Positions 6,074-13,433 of a DNA stretch of 21,056 nt are shown here, in pieces. This DNA is from an uncultured Eubacteriales bacterium (GTDB lineage: Bacteria > Bacillota > Clostridia > Oscillospirales > Oscillospiraceae). The notes under the pieces are model-generated. The model saw only the letters and a list, made by a program, of their open reading frames with translations. It was not told where the DNA came from and ran no database searches. Made by a program: the position numbers and the translations under genes. The stretch is taken from the NCBI GenBank assembly GCA_900552475.1, contig USAC01000032.1:1-21056 (forward strand), in the 5' to 3' direction. The stretch's first letter is position 1. Every line of letters starts with the position of its first letter.

Positions 6074-7354
6074 TCAGTTCTTCGGCTGACCCGGCAGGGC
6101 CTTTGCACTGTCGACGATCACCGCGCGGGCGCGGGCGAGCCGCAGGTCGTGCGTGAGCCGCTGGGGCGGCAGCCCCTCGCGCAGGCGCTCCATCGGCACC
6201 TGATACTCCTTCGAGAGCTGCGCATACTCCTGCTCCAGCTCCTCGTCCGTAATATTGATGTTCTCCCGCCGCGCGACCTCGCTCAGCGCGAGCTCCACCT
6301 GCACGCCGTGGCGCGCCTGCTCACGCGCGTGGTCGCGCAGGGCCTCGCGCGTCGTCCCCGCGGCCTTCAGATAGTCGTCCAGGCTCGCGCCCTGCTGGTG
6401 CAGGCGCTGCTCAAGCTCCTGCATCAGCCCGTCGAGCTGCCCCTCGACCATGACCTCGGGGATCTCCGTCTCCATACCGGCGATGACCATCGCCATCAGG
6501 CGGTCGCTGAAGCTCTCGCGGCAGGCCGCCTCCTTCTGCCGCACGGCGCCCTCGAGAATCGCGCGGCGCAGCGCGGCCAGATTCTCAAACCCGAAGCGGC
6601 GCGCTGTCTCGTCGCTCAGCTCCGGCGCGGTGCGGCGGTTGATTTCATGTGCCTTCACATGGAACGTCGCGTCCTTGCCCGCGAGCTCCGGGGTATACTG
6701 CTGCGGGAAGGTGACGTGTACGTCGCGCTCCTCACCGGCGCGGATGCCCGCGACCTGCTCTTCAAAGCCGGGGATGAACATGCCCGAGCCGAGCAGCAGC
6801 GGGTACTTCTCACCCTTGCCGCCGTCGAAGGCGACGCCGTCCACAAAGCCCTCAAAGTCCAGCACCACCTCATCACCCATGGCGGCGCGCTCGGGGTGCT
6901 CCTCATGCAGGTGCTCCTGCTGCCAGCGGGCGACGGCTTCGTCGCCGTCGCGTTCGGTCAGCTCCGCCGGATCCATCGGCGCGCTCAGCCCCTTGTACTG
7001 CCCGAGCTTCACCTCCGGGTACAGCTGCACCAGCGCGGTGAAGATATACCCGCCGGGGCCGATGTCCACGATACTCAGATCCGGCGCGGCCGCGACCTGC
7101 AGGTTCGCCTCGGCGACGGCCTCGACGAGCGCCTCCGGAAACGTGTGGTTCACGGCGTCCTGATACAGGAAATCCTTGCCGTAGGCCGCCTCGAGCTGCT
7201 CGCGCGTGGCCTTTCCGGGCGCGCAGCCCTCCACGGGATAGAGCGAGCTGCAGTCGTTATACAGCTCCTGCAGCGCGCGCTGCCAGTCCTCCTTATCCAC
7301 ACGGATCGTCAGCAGTACCTGCCGGTTCTCCAGCGGTTCGTTCTTCAGTAGCAT
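6074..7354 (-). CDS. tig: Trigger factor-like chaperone/peptidyl-prolyl isomerase, divergent
   Basis: A 426-residue protein with the three-domain trigger factor layout. The N-terminal domain is about residues 1-115. The FKBP-type isomerase domain is about 155-245 (GDEVVLDFEGFVDG, then LLGSGMFIPGFEEQVAGI, then an ELAGKDATFHVKAHEI strand). The helical C-terminal chaperone arms run to the end. Trigger factor docks at the ribosomal exit tunnel through a GFRxGKxP loop. In this protein the corresponding place reads PVEGCAPGKATREQLEAAYG, so the docking signature is altered while the following helix is conserved. It stands alone, not beside clpP/clpX as is common, which suggests a paralogue or specialised form. 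It has a GGGAGG site and a consensus promoter. Confidence 0.85.
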   Translation of the reverse strand: MLLKNEPLENRQVLLTIRVDKEDWQRALQELYNDCSSLYPVEGCAPGKATREQLEAAYGKDFLYQDAVNHTFPEALVEAVAEANLQVAAAPDLSIVDIGPGGYIFTALVQLYPEVKLGQYKGLSAPMDPAELTERDGDEAVARWQQEHLHEEHPERAAMGDEVVLDFEGFVDGVAFDGGKGEKYPLLLGSGMFIPGFEEQVAGIRAGEERDVHVTFPQQYTPELAGKDATFHVKAHEINRRTAPELSDETARRFGFENLAALRRAILEGAVRQKEAACRESFSDRLMAMVIAGMETEIPEVMVEGQLDGLMQELEQRLHQQGASLDDYLKAAGTTREALRDHAREQARHGVQVELALSEVARRENINITDEELEQEYAQLSKEYQVPMERLREGLPPQRLTHDLRLARARAVIVDSAKALPGQPKN

Positions 7355-7400
7355 AATTCGGTATCCTCCCAGTATCCTCTTTTTGAGTCATCATGATGCT

Positions 7401-7428
7401 ATTATATATTGTATCGACGGTTTGTCAA
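7401..7428 (-). promoter_or_regulatory. Promoter of the trigger factor gene
   Basis: On the minus strand, TTGACA (7428-7423), a 16-base spacer, then TATAAT (7406-7401). Both hexamers are perfect, about 45 bases before the start codon. Confidence 0.8.
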
Positions 7429-7453
7429 CCGGGATCGCAGATTGTAAAAAAAC

Positions 7454-7469
7454 TGTGACATATATCACT
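7454..7469 (+). promoter_or_regulatory. CRP/FNR-type palindrome upstream of the PAP2-crp operon
   Basis: TGTGA, six bases (CATATA), TCACT. Nine of the ten core positions match the CRP consensus TGTGA-N6-TCACA. It is centred about 50 bases before the likely transcription start of an operon whose second gene is a Crp/Fnr regulator, so autoregulation is likely. Confidence 0.5.
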
Positions 7470-7475
7470 TCCCCC

Positions 7476-7504
7476 TATCTTTTTCCAGCCGCCTGTGCTA
7501 CAAT
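7476..7504 (+). promoter_or_regulatory. Candidate promoter of the PAP2-crp operon
   Basis: TACAAT (7499-7504) is a good -10. The hexamer 17 bases upstream (TATCTT) is a poor -35. A weak -35 with a CRP-type palindrome just upstream fits an activator-dependent promoter. Confidence 0.4.
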
Positions 7505-7550
7505 ACCTAAATTGGAATATACCCATCTCATTTGTTACGGAGGAACCTGT

Positions 7551-8225
7551 ATGCAGCGCATCAAAACATGGATCAGAGAGAACCCGCACGTCTGGTGGGC
7601 CCTCGTCCTGCCGGTCTATCTGACCCTGTTTTTCATCATCGAGCACTTTATCAAGGACAACTACTGGGCCACGCAGACCTCCATCGACTATCACATTCCG
7701 TTCATCCCGCAGTTCATCGTGATCTACGATTCGTGGAGCTTCCTGCTCTTCGCGCTGGGCATCTATCTGATCGTGAAGGACCCGGAGGGCTTCCGCCGCT
7801 ATATGTGGACGATCCTGCTCACGTTTTTCACCGCGACGGTCTTCTGCGCCCTCGTCCCGAACGGACAGGATCTGCGCCCCGCCGTGATGGAGCAGCACAA
7901 CTTCTTTACCTGGATGGTGCAGTATACCTACTCACTCGACACGAACACGAACGTCTTCCCGAGCGTGCATGTGCTCGGCGTGCTGGCGGCGCTGTTCGCC
8001 ATCTGGCACACGCCGGGGATGAAGAAGTGGACGTGGCGCGTGTTCTCGCTGATCTACGGCATCCTGATCATCGCCTCGACGCTCTTTGTCAAGCAGCACG
8101 CGTTCATCGACGTGCTGGCCGGGCTGTTCCTCGGGGCGATCGGCTATGTTGTCGTCTACGTCATCATCGGCCGCCGCCGCGACAGACTCATCGCAGCGCG
8201 CAATTCCGTCAGGAAGAAGGGATAA
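7551..8225 (+). CDS. PAP2-family membrane phosphatase
   Basis: A 224-residue integral membrane protein with about six hydrophobic segments. It has the PAP2 signature: an RP pair after NGQDL (partial motif 1, its Lys not evident), NVFPSVHVLG (motif 2, SxH) and KQHAFIDVLAG (motif 3, with the His and the Asp four residues later). PAP2 enzymes dephosphorylate lipid phosphates such as phosphatidate, undecaprenyl diphosphate or phosphatidylglycerol phosphate; soluble phosphate substrates also occur. The ATG at 7551 is fixed by a GGAGG site seven bases upstream; longer in-frame extensions lack one. The Crp/Fnr gene starts two bases after its stop, so the two are one operon. Confidence 0.85.
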   Translation: MQRIKTWIRENPHVWWALVLPVYLTLFFIIEHFIKDNYWATQTSIDYHIPFIPQFIVIYDSWSFLLFALGIYLIVKDPEGFRRYMWTILLTFFTATVFCALVPNGQDLRPAVMEQHNFFTWMVQYTYSLDTNTNVFPSVHVLGVLAALFAIWHTPGMKKWTWRVFSLIYGILIIASTLFVKQHAFIDVLAGLFLGAIGYVVVYVIIGRRRDRLIAARNSVRKKG

Positions 8226-8227
8226 CC

Positions 8228-8872
8228 ATGCAAACCGTTCACGCGCCGCTCTTTTCCGGCATTACGGATGAGCAGCAGCAGCGCATGCTCGTGTGCTTCG
8301 GCGTGCGGGAGGAGAGCTTCCTGCCGGAGGATCTGATCTATGACTTCAACGACCGCCGCAATATCATCGGCCTGATCATCTCCGGGACGGCGCGCGTTGA
8401 GCGCGTCGACGAGCGCGGCGTGCGCACGATTCTCGAGCACCTCGAGCGCGAGAGCGTCTTCGGCGAGATGCTGATGTTCGACAACATCGCCGGCGACAGT
8501 CTCACCGTCGTGTGCGAGAAGGACTGCCGCGTCTGGTTCATCCCCGCCGACCACCTCGTCCACCCCTGCGAAAATGCCTGCGCGCACCACAGCCAGATGA
8601 TCCAGAACATGTTCCGCCTTGTCGCTGAGAAGGCCAGCGCCCTCTCCGAGCGTGTGGAGGTGCTCTCCCGCCGCTCCATCCGCGACAAGCTCCTGTGCTA
8701 TTTCGCGATTCAGGCCGGGCGCTGCGGCGGGTGCTTCACCATACCCTTTTCGCTCAGCACGCTCGCCGACTATATCTCCGCCGACCGCAGCGCCATGATG
8801 CGCGAGCTGAAAAAGATGCGCGAGGCGGGTCTTGTGGAGGTGCACGGACGGCAGGTCTGCGTGTTGCAATAA
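8228..8872 (+). CDS. Crp/Fnr-family transcriptional regulator
   Basis: A 214-residue protein. The N-terminal half is a cyclic-nucleotide-binding-type beta barrel (IIGLIISGTARVERVDERGV, then ESVFGEMLMFDN). The C-terminal half carries the Crp helix-turn-helix (FSLSTLADYISADRSAMMRE, then LKKMREAGLVEVHGRQVCVL). The barrel lacks the exact cAMP phosphate-binding RxS signature and there is no N-terminal FNR cysteine cluster, so the ligand is unknown. The recognition helix has DRSAMMR where CRP has RETVGR: the two Arg positions are kept but the Glu is not, so its DNA site may differ from classic TGTGA. It follows the PAP2 gene by two bases. Confidence 0.92.
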   Translation: MQTVHAPLFSGITDEQQQRMLVCFGVREESFLPEDLIYDFNDRRNIIGLIISGTARVERVDERGVRTILEHLERESVFGEMLMFDNIAGDSLTVVCEKDCRVWFIPADHLVHPCENACAHHSQMIQNMFRLVAEKASALSERVEVLSRRSIRDKLLCYFAIQAGRCGGCFTIPFSLSTLADYISADRSAMMRELKKMREAGLVEVHGRQVCVLQ

Positions 8873-8930
8873 TTTTTCTGTCAGCAAGAGAATTTTTTCT
8901 CAAAGAAAATCACATTTTCACAAACTTTGA

Positions 8931-8959
8931 TTGACGCGGCACCCACAGTGTGATAAAAT
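8931..8959 (+). promoter_or_regulatory. Promoter of nfnAB
   Basis: TTGACG (8931-8936), 17 bases, TAAAAT (8954-8959). The predicted leader is about 75-80 bases. A further inverted repeat TCAAAG-N18-CTTTGA (8901-8930) lies directly upstream of the -35. Confidence 0.8.
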
Positions 8960-8967
8960 AATCACAA
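8948..8967 (+). promoter_or_regulatory. Rex operator over the nfnA -10 box
   Basis: The site is a TGTGA-N8-TCACA palindrome (GTGTGA, TAAAATAA, TCACAA), matching the Bacillus-type Rex consensus TTGTGA-N8-TCACAA at all but the first base. It contains the whole -10 element, so bound Rex would block RNA polymerase. The N8 spacing fits Rex and not CRP (N6). A rex gene is present 4.4 kb upstream. Confidence 0.7.
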
Positions 8968-9044
8968 TGATGTTCCGTCGGAGCCGCCCGCGCGGCCGCC
9001 GATGAATATGAGGGACACATATAAAGAGGAGGCATCAGTTTCTT

Positions 9045-9887
9045 ATGTATCGCATCGTCAAGAAAGAAGCTCTGAAGCCCACCGTCGTGCTCTATGAGAT
9101 TGAGGCGCCGATGGTGGCTAGAAAAGCCCAGCCCGGACAGTTCATCATTCTGCGCGTTGACAAGAACGGTGAGCGCATCCCCATCACGATCCACGATTAC
9201 GACCGCGAAAAAGGCACCGTCACCATCATTGTCCAGACCGTTGGCGCCACCACCGAAAAGCTCAGCCACAAGCAGGAGGGCGATTTCCTGCAGGATTTCG
9301 TCGGCCCGCTCGGCAAGCCCACCGAAACCGAGGGCAAGAAGAAGGTCTGCGTCGTCGGCGGCGGCGTGGGCTGCGCCATCGCATACCCCGTCCTGAAGAA
9401 GTTCCACGACTGCGGCGCGGAGGTGCACGCAGTCGTCGGCTTCAAGAGCAAGGACGTTATCATCCTTGAGGATAAGTTCAAGGCCGTCTCCTCCGTGCTG
9501 AAGGTCTGCACCGACGACGGCAGCTACGGCCAGAAGGGTCTCGTCACCGAGGCGCTCAAGCAGCTGCTCGACGAGGGCAACCAGTATGACGAGATCTTCG
9601 CCATCGGTCCGATGGTCATGATGAAGTTCGTCTGCAAGACGACCGCGCCCTACGGCGTACCCACGACCGTCTCCATGAGCCCGATCATGATCGACGGCAC
9701 CGGCATGTGCGGCGGCTGCCGCCTGACGGTCGGCGGCGAGACGAAGTTCGCCTGCGTCGATGGCCCCGACTTCGACGGCCAGCAGGTCGACTGGGATCTG
9801 GCTGTCAAGCGCAACCAGATGTACCGCGACTTTGAGCTGCGCAAGCACGAGGAAGTCTGCAATCTGTTCAAGCAGGAGGTAAAGTAA
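9045..9887 (+). CDS. nfnA: NfnA, small subunit of NADH-dependent ferredoxin:NADP+ oxidoreductase
   Basis: A 280-residue FAD/NAD-binding protein of the sulfide/dihydroorotate-dehydrogenase electron-transfer type. The FAD-binding barrel includes GERIPITIHD (residues 42-51). The NAD(H)-binding Rossmann motif is CVVGGGVGCAIAYP (102-115). A C-terminal [2Fe-2S] site is formed by Cys222, Cys225 and Cys237, with Asp217 as the likely fourth ligand as known in this family. With NfnB it performs electron bifurcation, coupling NADH and reduced ferredoxin to form NADPH in the cytoplasm. A GAGGAGG site lies 12 bases before the ATG, a long spacing. nfnB begins two bases after the stop. The Rex operator in the promoter suggests induction when NADH is high. 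Confidence 0.93.
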   Translation: MYRIVKKEALKPTVVLYEIEAPMVARKAQPGQFIILRVDKNGERIPITIHDYDREKGTVTIIVQTVGATTEKLSHKQEGDFLQDFVGPLGKPTETEGKKKVCVVGGGVGCAIAYPVLKKFHDCGAEVHAVVGFKSKDVIILEDKFKAVSSVLKVCTDDGSYGQKGLVTEALKQLLDEGNQYDEIFAIGPMVMMKFVCKTTAPYGVPTTVSMSPIMIDGTGMCGGCRLTVGGETKFACVDGPDFDGQQVDWDLAVKRNQMYRDFELRKHEEVCNLFKQEVK

Positions 9888-9889
9888 AA

Positions 9890-11287
9890 ATGGCCAAGAT
9901 CAATATGCGTCTGGACAAGAATCCCATGCCCTCCCAGGATCCCAATGTCCGCAACAAGAATTTCCTGGAGGTTGCGCTGGGCTATACCGAGGAGCAGGCG
10001 CTGGACGAGGCCGCGCGCTGCCTCAACTGCAAGAACCATCCCTGTGTCGACGGCTGCCCTGTGAACGTCCGCATCCCCGAGTTCATCGCGAAGATCGTCG
10101 AGAAGGACTACGAGGGCGCCTATCAGGTCATCCACCAGACCTCCTCCCTGCCCGCCGTCTGCGGCCGTGTCTGTCCGCAGGAGAGCCAGTGCGAGATGCA
10201 TTGCGTGCGCGGCAAGAAGGGCGATCCCGTCGGCATCGGCCGTCTCGAGCGCTTCGTCGCCGACTGGCACAACGCCCACGCCGCCGAGGCCGCTTCCAAG
10301 CCCGCGAGCAACGGCCACAAGGTCGCCGTCGTCGGCTCCGGCCCCTCCGGCCTGACCTGCGCGGGTGATCTGGCCAAGAAGGGCTATGACGTCACCGTGT
10401 TCGAGGCGCTGCACCTTGCCGGCGGTGTGCTGGTATACGGCATCCCCGAGTTCCGTCTGCCCAAGACCATCGTGCAGAAGGAGGTCGACGGCCTGAAGGT
10501 GATGGGCGTGAAGGTCGAGACGAACACCGTCGTCGGCCGCACCATCACCATCGACGAGCTGATGCAGGAGTACGGCTTCGAGGCCGTGTTCGTCGGCTCC
10601 GGCGCGGGTCTGCCCATGTTCATGCACATCCCCGGTGAGAACCTCAAGGGCGTCTACTCCGCCAACGAGTTCCTCACCCGCATCAACCTCATGAAGGCCT
10701 ACCGCGAGGACAGCGACACGCCCATCATGGATCTCAAGGGCAAGACTGTGGCCGTCGTCGGCGGCGGCAACGTCGCCATGGATGCCGCGCGCTGCTCGAA
10801 GCGTCTCGGCGCGGAGGTCTATGTTGTGTACCGCCGCGGCATGGAGGAGCTGCCCGCCCGTCATGAGGAGGTCGAGCACGCGATCGAAGAGGGCGTCATC
10901 TTCAAGACGCTCAATAACCCCGTTGAGATTCTCGGCGACGAGCAGGACTGCGTCCGCGCCATGAAGTGCATCGAGATGGAGCTCGGCGAGCCCGACGCTT
11001 CCGGACGCCGCCGTCCCGTCGAGAAGAAGGGCAGCGAGTTTGAGCTGCCGGTCGACGCGGTGATCATGTCCCTCGGCACCAGCCCCAACCCGCTGATCAA
11101 GAGCACCACCAAGGGACTCGAGGTCAACAAGAAGGGCGGTATCATCGTCAACGAGGACGGCCTGACCAGCCGCGAGGGCGTCTATGCCGGCGGCGACGCC
11201 GTCACCGGCGCAGCCACCGTCATCCTGGCCATGGGCGCCGGCAAGCTCGGCGCAAAGTCCATCGACGAGTACCTGCAGAAGAAATAA
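9890..11287 (+). CDS. nfnB: NfnB, large subunit of NADH-dependent ferredoxin:NADP+ oxidoreductase (GltD-like)
   Basis: A 465-residue protein of the glutamate synthase small-subunit family. The N-terminal domain binds two [4Fe-4S] clusters through Cys44/47/52/56 and Cys91/95/101/105. Then come the FAD-binding GSGPSG loop (149-154), the NADP(H)-binding GGGNVAMD loop (291-298), and the C-terminal GVYAGGDAVTGAATVILAM FAD segment. In NfnAB this subunit holds the bifurcating FAD and the NADP site and receives ferredoxin electrons. Homologues are often labelled glutamate synthase small chain, but no gltB large chain is present and the immediate partner is NfnA, which decides the call. The CAGGAGG ribosome site lies inside the nfnA end, so translation is coupled. 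Confidence 0.93.
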   Translation: MAKINMRLDKNPMPSQDPNVRNKNFLEVALGYTEEQALDEAARCLNCKNHPCVDGCPVNVRIPEFIAKIVEKDYEGAYQVIHQTSSLPAVCGRVCPQESQCEMHCVRGKKGDPVGIGRLERFVADWHNAHAAEAASKPASNGHKVAVVGSGPSGLTCAGDLAKKGYDVTVFEALHLAGGVLVYGIPEFRLPKTIVQKEVDGLKVMGVKVETNTVVGRTITIDELMQEYGFEAVFVGSGAGLPMFMHIPGENLKGVYSANEFLTRINLMKAYREDSDTPIMDLKGKTVAVVGGGNVAMDAARCSKRLGAEVYVVYRRGMEELPARHEEVEHAIEEGVIFKTLNNPVEILGDEQDCVRAMKCIEMELGEPDASGRRRPVEKKGSEFELPVDAVIMSLGTSPNPLIKSTTKGLEVNKKGGIIVNEDGLTSREGVYAGGDAVTGAATVILAMGAGKLGAKSIDEYLQKK

Positions 11288-11299
11288 GCGTACATAACC

Positions 11300-11338
11300 A
11301 AAGCGCCCGGAACGGCAAAGCCGTTCCGGGCGCTTTTT
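11300..11338 (+). terminator. Terminator of nfnAB
   Basis: A 17-bp perfect stem (11300-11316 with 11320-11336, loop AAA) ending in a five-T run, 12 bases after the nfnB stop. Confidence 0.88.
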
Positions 11339-11358
11339 AATGTCTTACTTTAATAGAT

Positions 11359-11389
11359 AAAAAGAGGACTGCCCCGCAGTCCTCTTTTT
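11359..11389 (-). terminator. Terminator of the amino-acid operon
   Basis: A 14-bp perfect stem (11359-11372 with 11376-11389, loop CCC) flanked by A5/T5, immediately after the leftward aminotransferase stop. Together with the nfnAB hairpin it insulates the two convergent operons. Confidence 0.88.
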
Positions 11390-11391
11390 CG

Positions 11392-12585
11392 TTATTTCAG
11401 GTATTTCTGCAGCTTGCCCAGCCGTGCGATGGCGTCCTTCAGAGACTCCTCACTGCGCGCGAAGTGCAGGCGGATCAGGTGGTTCACCGGCTCGCGGAAG
11501 AAGCTCGAGCCCGGAACGGCGGCCACGCCGACCTCGCCGATCATCCACTCGCAGAACTGCTGGTCGCTCCAGCCCTTGAACTTCTCCTTGGCGAGGAAGG
11601 CGGAGATATCGACCATGATGAAGTACGAGCCCTGCGGCGTCGTGTGCTTCAGGCCAATCTCGTCAAGCCCCTTGCAGAAGATCTCGCGCTTGCGGCTGTA
11701 CATCTCGGTCAGGCCGTCGTAGTAGTCCTTCCCGAGCGTAAAGCCCGCGCAGACCGCCTCCTGCAGCGGCGCGGGCGCGCCGACCGTCAGGAAGTCATGC
11801 ACCTTCTTCACGCCCTCGGCCAGATCCGGCACGTCCGGCGGCGCAATCAGGAAGCCGAGACGCCAGCCCGTGATCGAAAACGTCTTGGAGAGCGAGTTGC
11901 AGGTAATCACCCGGCTCCGTCCGCCGGGGAGCGATGCCGCCGCAACGTGCTCATACGGCGGGAACACAATGTGCTCATACACCTCGTCCGTGATCACGAA
12001 CGCGTCGTACTTCTCCGCGTAGCCCAGAATCTCCGTCAGCTCTTCGCGGGTAAACACCTTGCCGCAGGGATTCGAGGGGTTGCAGACGATGATCGCCTTC
12101 GGGTGCTGGCGAAACGCGTCCTCGAGCACCTTCGAGTCGTAGTTGAACATCGGCGGCACGAGCGGCACATAGATCGGCTCCGCCCCGCTGAGGATCGCGT
12201 CCGCGCCGTAGTTCTCATAGAACGGGCTGAACACGATCACCTTGTCGCCGGGGTTGCAGACCGTCATCATCGCGGCCATCATCGCCTCGGTGCCACCGCA
12301 GGTGACGACCACCTGCGTCTCCGGGTCGATCTCATAGCCGTGGATGGGCGAATACTTCTCCGCGATGCAGCGGCGCAGGTTCTCCGAGCCGTAGGTCACG
12401 GAGTACTGGTGCTGCTCACCGCCGCCGGCCATCTCGCGCAGCGCATCGAGCAGCACCTGCGGCGGGTCGAAGTCCGGGAAGCCCTGCGAGAGGTTGATGC
12501 TGCCGGGCGTCGCGTCGCTGATGCGCGTCATGCGGCGGATGACCGAGTCGGTAAACTCACCGACTCGCTTGCTCAGTTCCGGCAT
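11392..12585 (-). CDS. Class I PLP-dependent aminotransferase (kynurenine/methionine aminotransferase-like)
   Basis: A 397-residue fold-type I aminotransferase. Motifs are INLSQGFPDFD (30-40), the substrate-side QYSVTYGSENLR (60-71), NPSNPCGK (169-176, with Cys where Thr is usual), TDEVYEH (199-205), and the PLP lysine in SLSKTFSITGWRLG (Lys234). The NLSQGFPDF start and SLSKTFSITGWR resemble the KAT/YbdL group, which accepts methionine and aromatic amino acids, but close relatives also use aspartate or alanine. It is the last gene of the operon, three bases after the substrate-binding lipoprotein and with GGAGGG as its ribosome site, so it should act on the imported compound or on the product of the cyclodeaminase-family enzyme. 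Confidence 0.92.
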   Translation of the reverse strand: MPELSKRVGEFTDSVIRRMTRISDATPGSINLSQGFPDFDPPQVLLDALREMAGGGEQHQYSVTYGSENLRRCIAEKYSPIHGYEIDPETQVVVTCGGTEAMMAAMMTVCNPGDKVIVFSPFYENYGADAILSGAEPIYVPLVPPMFNYDSKVLEDAFRQHPKAIIVCNPSNPCGKVFTREELTEILGYAEKYDAFVITDEVYEHIVFPPYEHVAAASLPGGRSRVITCNSLSKTFSITGWRLGFLIAPPDVPDLAEGVKKVHDFLTVGAPAPLQEAVCAGFTLGKDYYDGLTEMYSRKREIFCKGLDEIGLKHTTPQGSYFIMVDISAFLAKEKFKGWSDQQFCEWMIGEVGVAAVPGSSFFREPVNHLIRLHFARSEESLKDAIARLGKLQKYLK

Positions 12586-12588
12586 GCC

Positions 12589-13398
12589 TTAACCCTCCAG
12601 ACCGGCCAGCGCCTGTGCGTCGGAGACGTACTTGTCCAGCAAATTCTGGCTCTGCATCTCGGCGATGACCTGATTCAGATAGGTGACAAACTCGTCGTTG
12701 CCCTTCTGCACACCGATGCGGATACCGCTGTCGGATCCGATATCAAAGCGCAGCGGGCTGATGGCAAGGCTCGGATCGGCGTTGACATACGCCTGCGCAA
12801 CCAGCTCATCCATCACGGCGCCCTCGGTCTTGCCGTTCTGAACCTCCAGAATCAGATCGGGTACCTTTGCAAGGCCGACCATGTTCTCCGTTCCGGCGAA
12901 CGCCACCGCGCGCTCATAGGGCTTCGAGCCGGTCTGCGCCGCGATCTTGTGACCCGCCAGATCCTCGGGCTTCTGGTAGTTATCGGCAACCTCCTTCTTC
13001 GTGACGAGCACGGTGTCGGTGTTATACACGATGTCCGTGAAGTCGATGCTCTCGCGGCGCTTGTCATCCGCGCTCATGCAGGCGCTCACGATGTCGAAGT
13101 CGCCGTTCTTCAGACCCATCACCAGGTTGTCGAAGTTCATGTCGACGACCTTCAGCTGTACGCCCAGCTGATCGGCGATGTACTGGCAGATCGAGATGTC
13201 GATACCGACAATCGTATCCTGTCCGTCAACCTGCGTGTGGAACTCAAACGGAGAATAGTCCGCCGACGTGCCGACCACCAGCACGCCCGCCTCCTTGATC
13301 TGATCGAGCTTGGATTTGCTCTCGTCCTTCTTCTGGCCGCAGGCGGTCATACCGAGAATCATCAGCGCCGCCAGCACCAGTGCTGCCAATCTTTTCAT
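12589..13398 (-). CDS. Amino-acid ABC transporter substrate-binding lipoprotein (family 3)
   Basis: A 269-residue lipoprotein. The signal peptide (MKRLAALVLAALMILGMTAC) ends in a lipobox with the modified Cys at about residue 20, followed by a charged linker. The mature part is a family 3 solute-binding protein: VLVVGTSADYSPFEF at the first strand, IVGIDISICQYIADQLGV, then FDNLVMGLKNGDFDIVSACMS. The Asp in GIDI is typical of the pocket that holds the ligand amino group in polar amino-acid binders. It would deliver the substrate to the permease and ATPase encoded upstream in the same operon. An AAGGAG ribosome site precedes the ATG. Confidence 0.93.
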   Translation of the reverse strand: MKRLAALVLAALMILGMTACGQKKDESKSKLDQIKEAGVLVVGTSADYSPFEFHTQVDGQDTIVGIDISICQYIADQLGVQLKVVDMNFDNLVMGLKNGDFDIVSACMSADDKRRESIDFTDIVYNTDTVLVTKKEVADNYQKPEDLAGHKIAAQTGSKPYERAVAFAGTENMVGLAKVPDLILEVQNGKTEGAVMDELVAQAYVNADPSLAISPLRFDIGSDSGIRIGVQKGNDEFVTYLNQVIAEMQSQNLLDKYVSDAQALAGLEG

Positions 13399-13433
13399 AG
13401 TTCTTCTCCTTATGTTGATTTTCTTGTTTTATC

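Noticed and set aside
6071..7351. Long plus-strand ORF (426 codons) opposite the trigger factor
   Set aside because: It mirrors the trigger factor frame in GC-rich DNA, is low in complexity (Leu, Arg, His) and has no ribosome site or family resemblance.
8948..8967. Reading the nfnA palindrome as a CRP/FNR site
   Set aside because: The half-sites are separated by eight bases, not the six required for CRP/FNR, and they match the Rex box instead.
8910..10879. Minus-strand ORFs over nfnA and nfnB
   Set aside because: Antisense shadows of GC-rich, strongly supported genes.
9890..11287. Calling this gene glutamate synthase small chain (gltD)
   Set aside because: There is no large chain nearby, and the adjacent partner is an NfnA-type FAD/[2Fe-2S] subunit.
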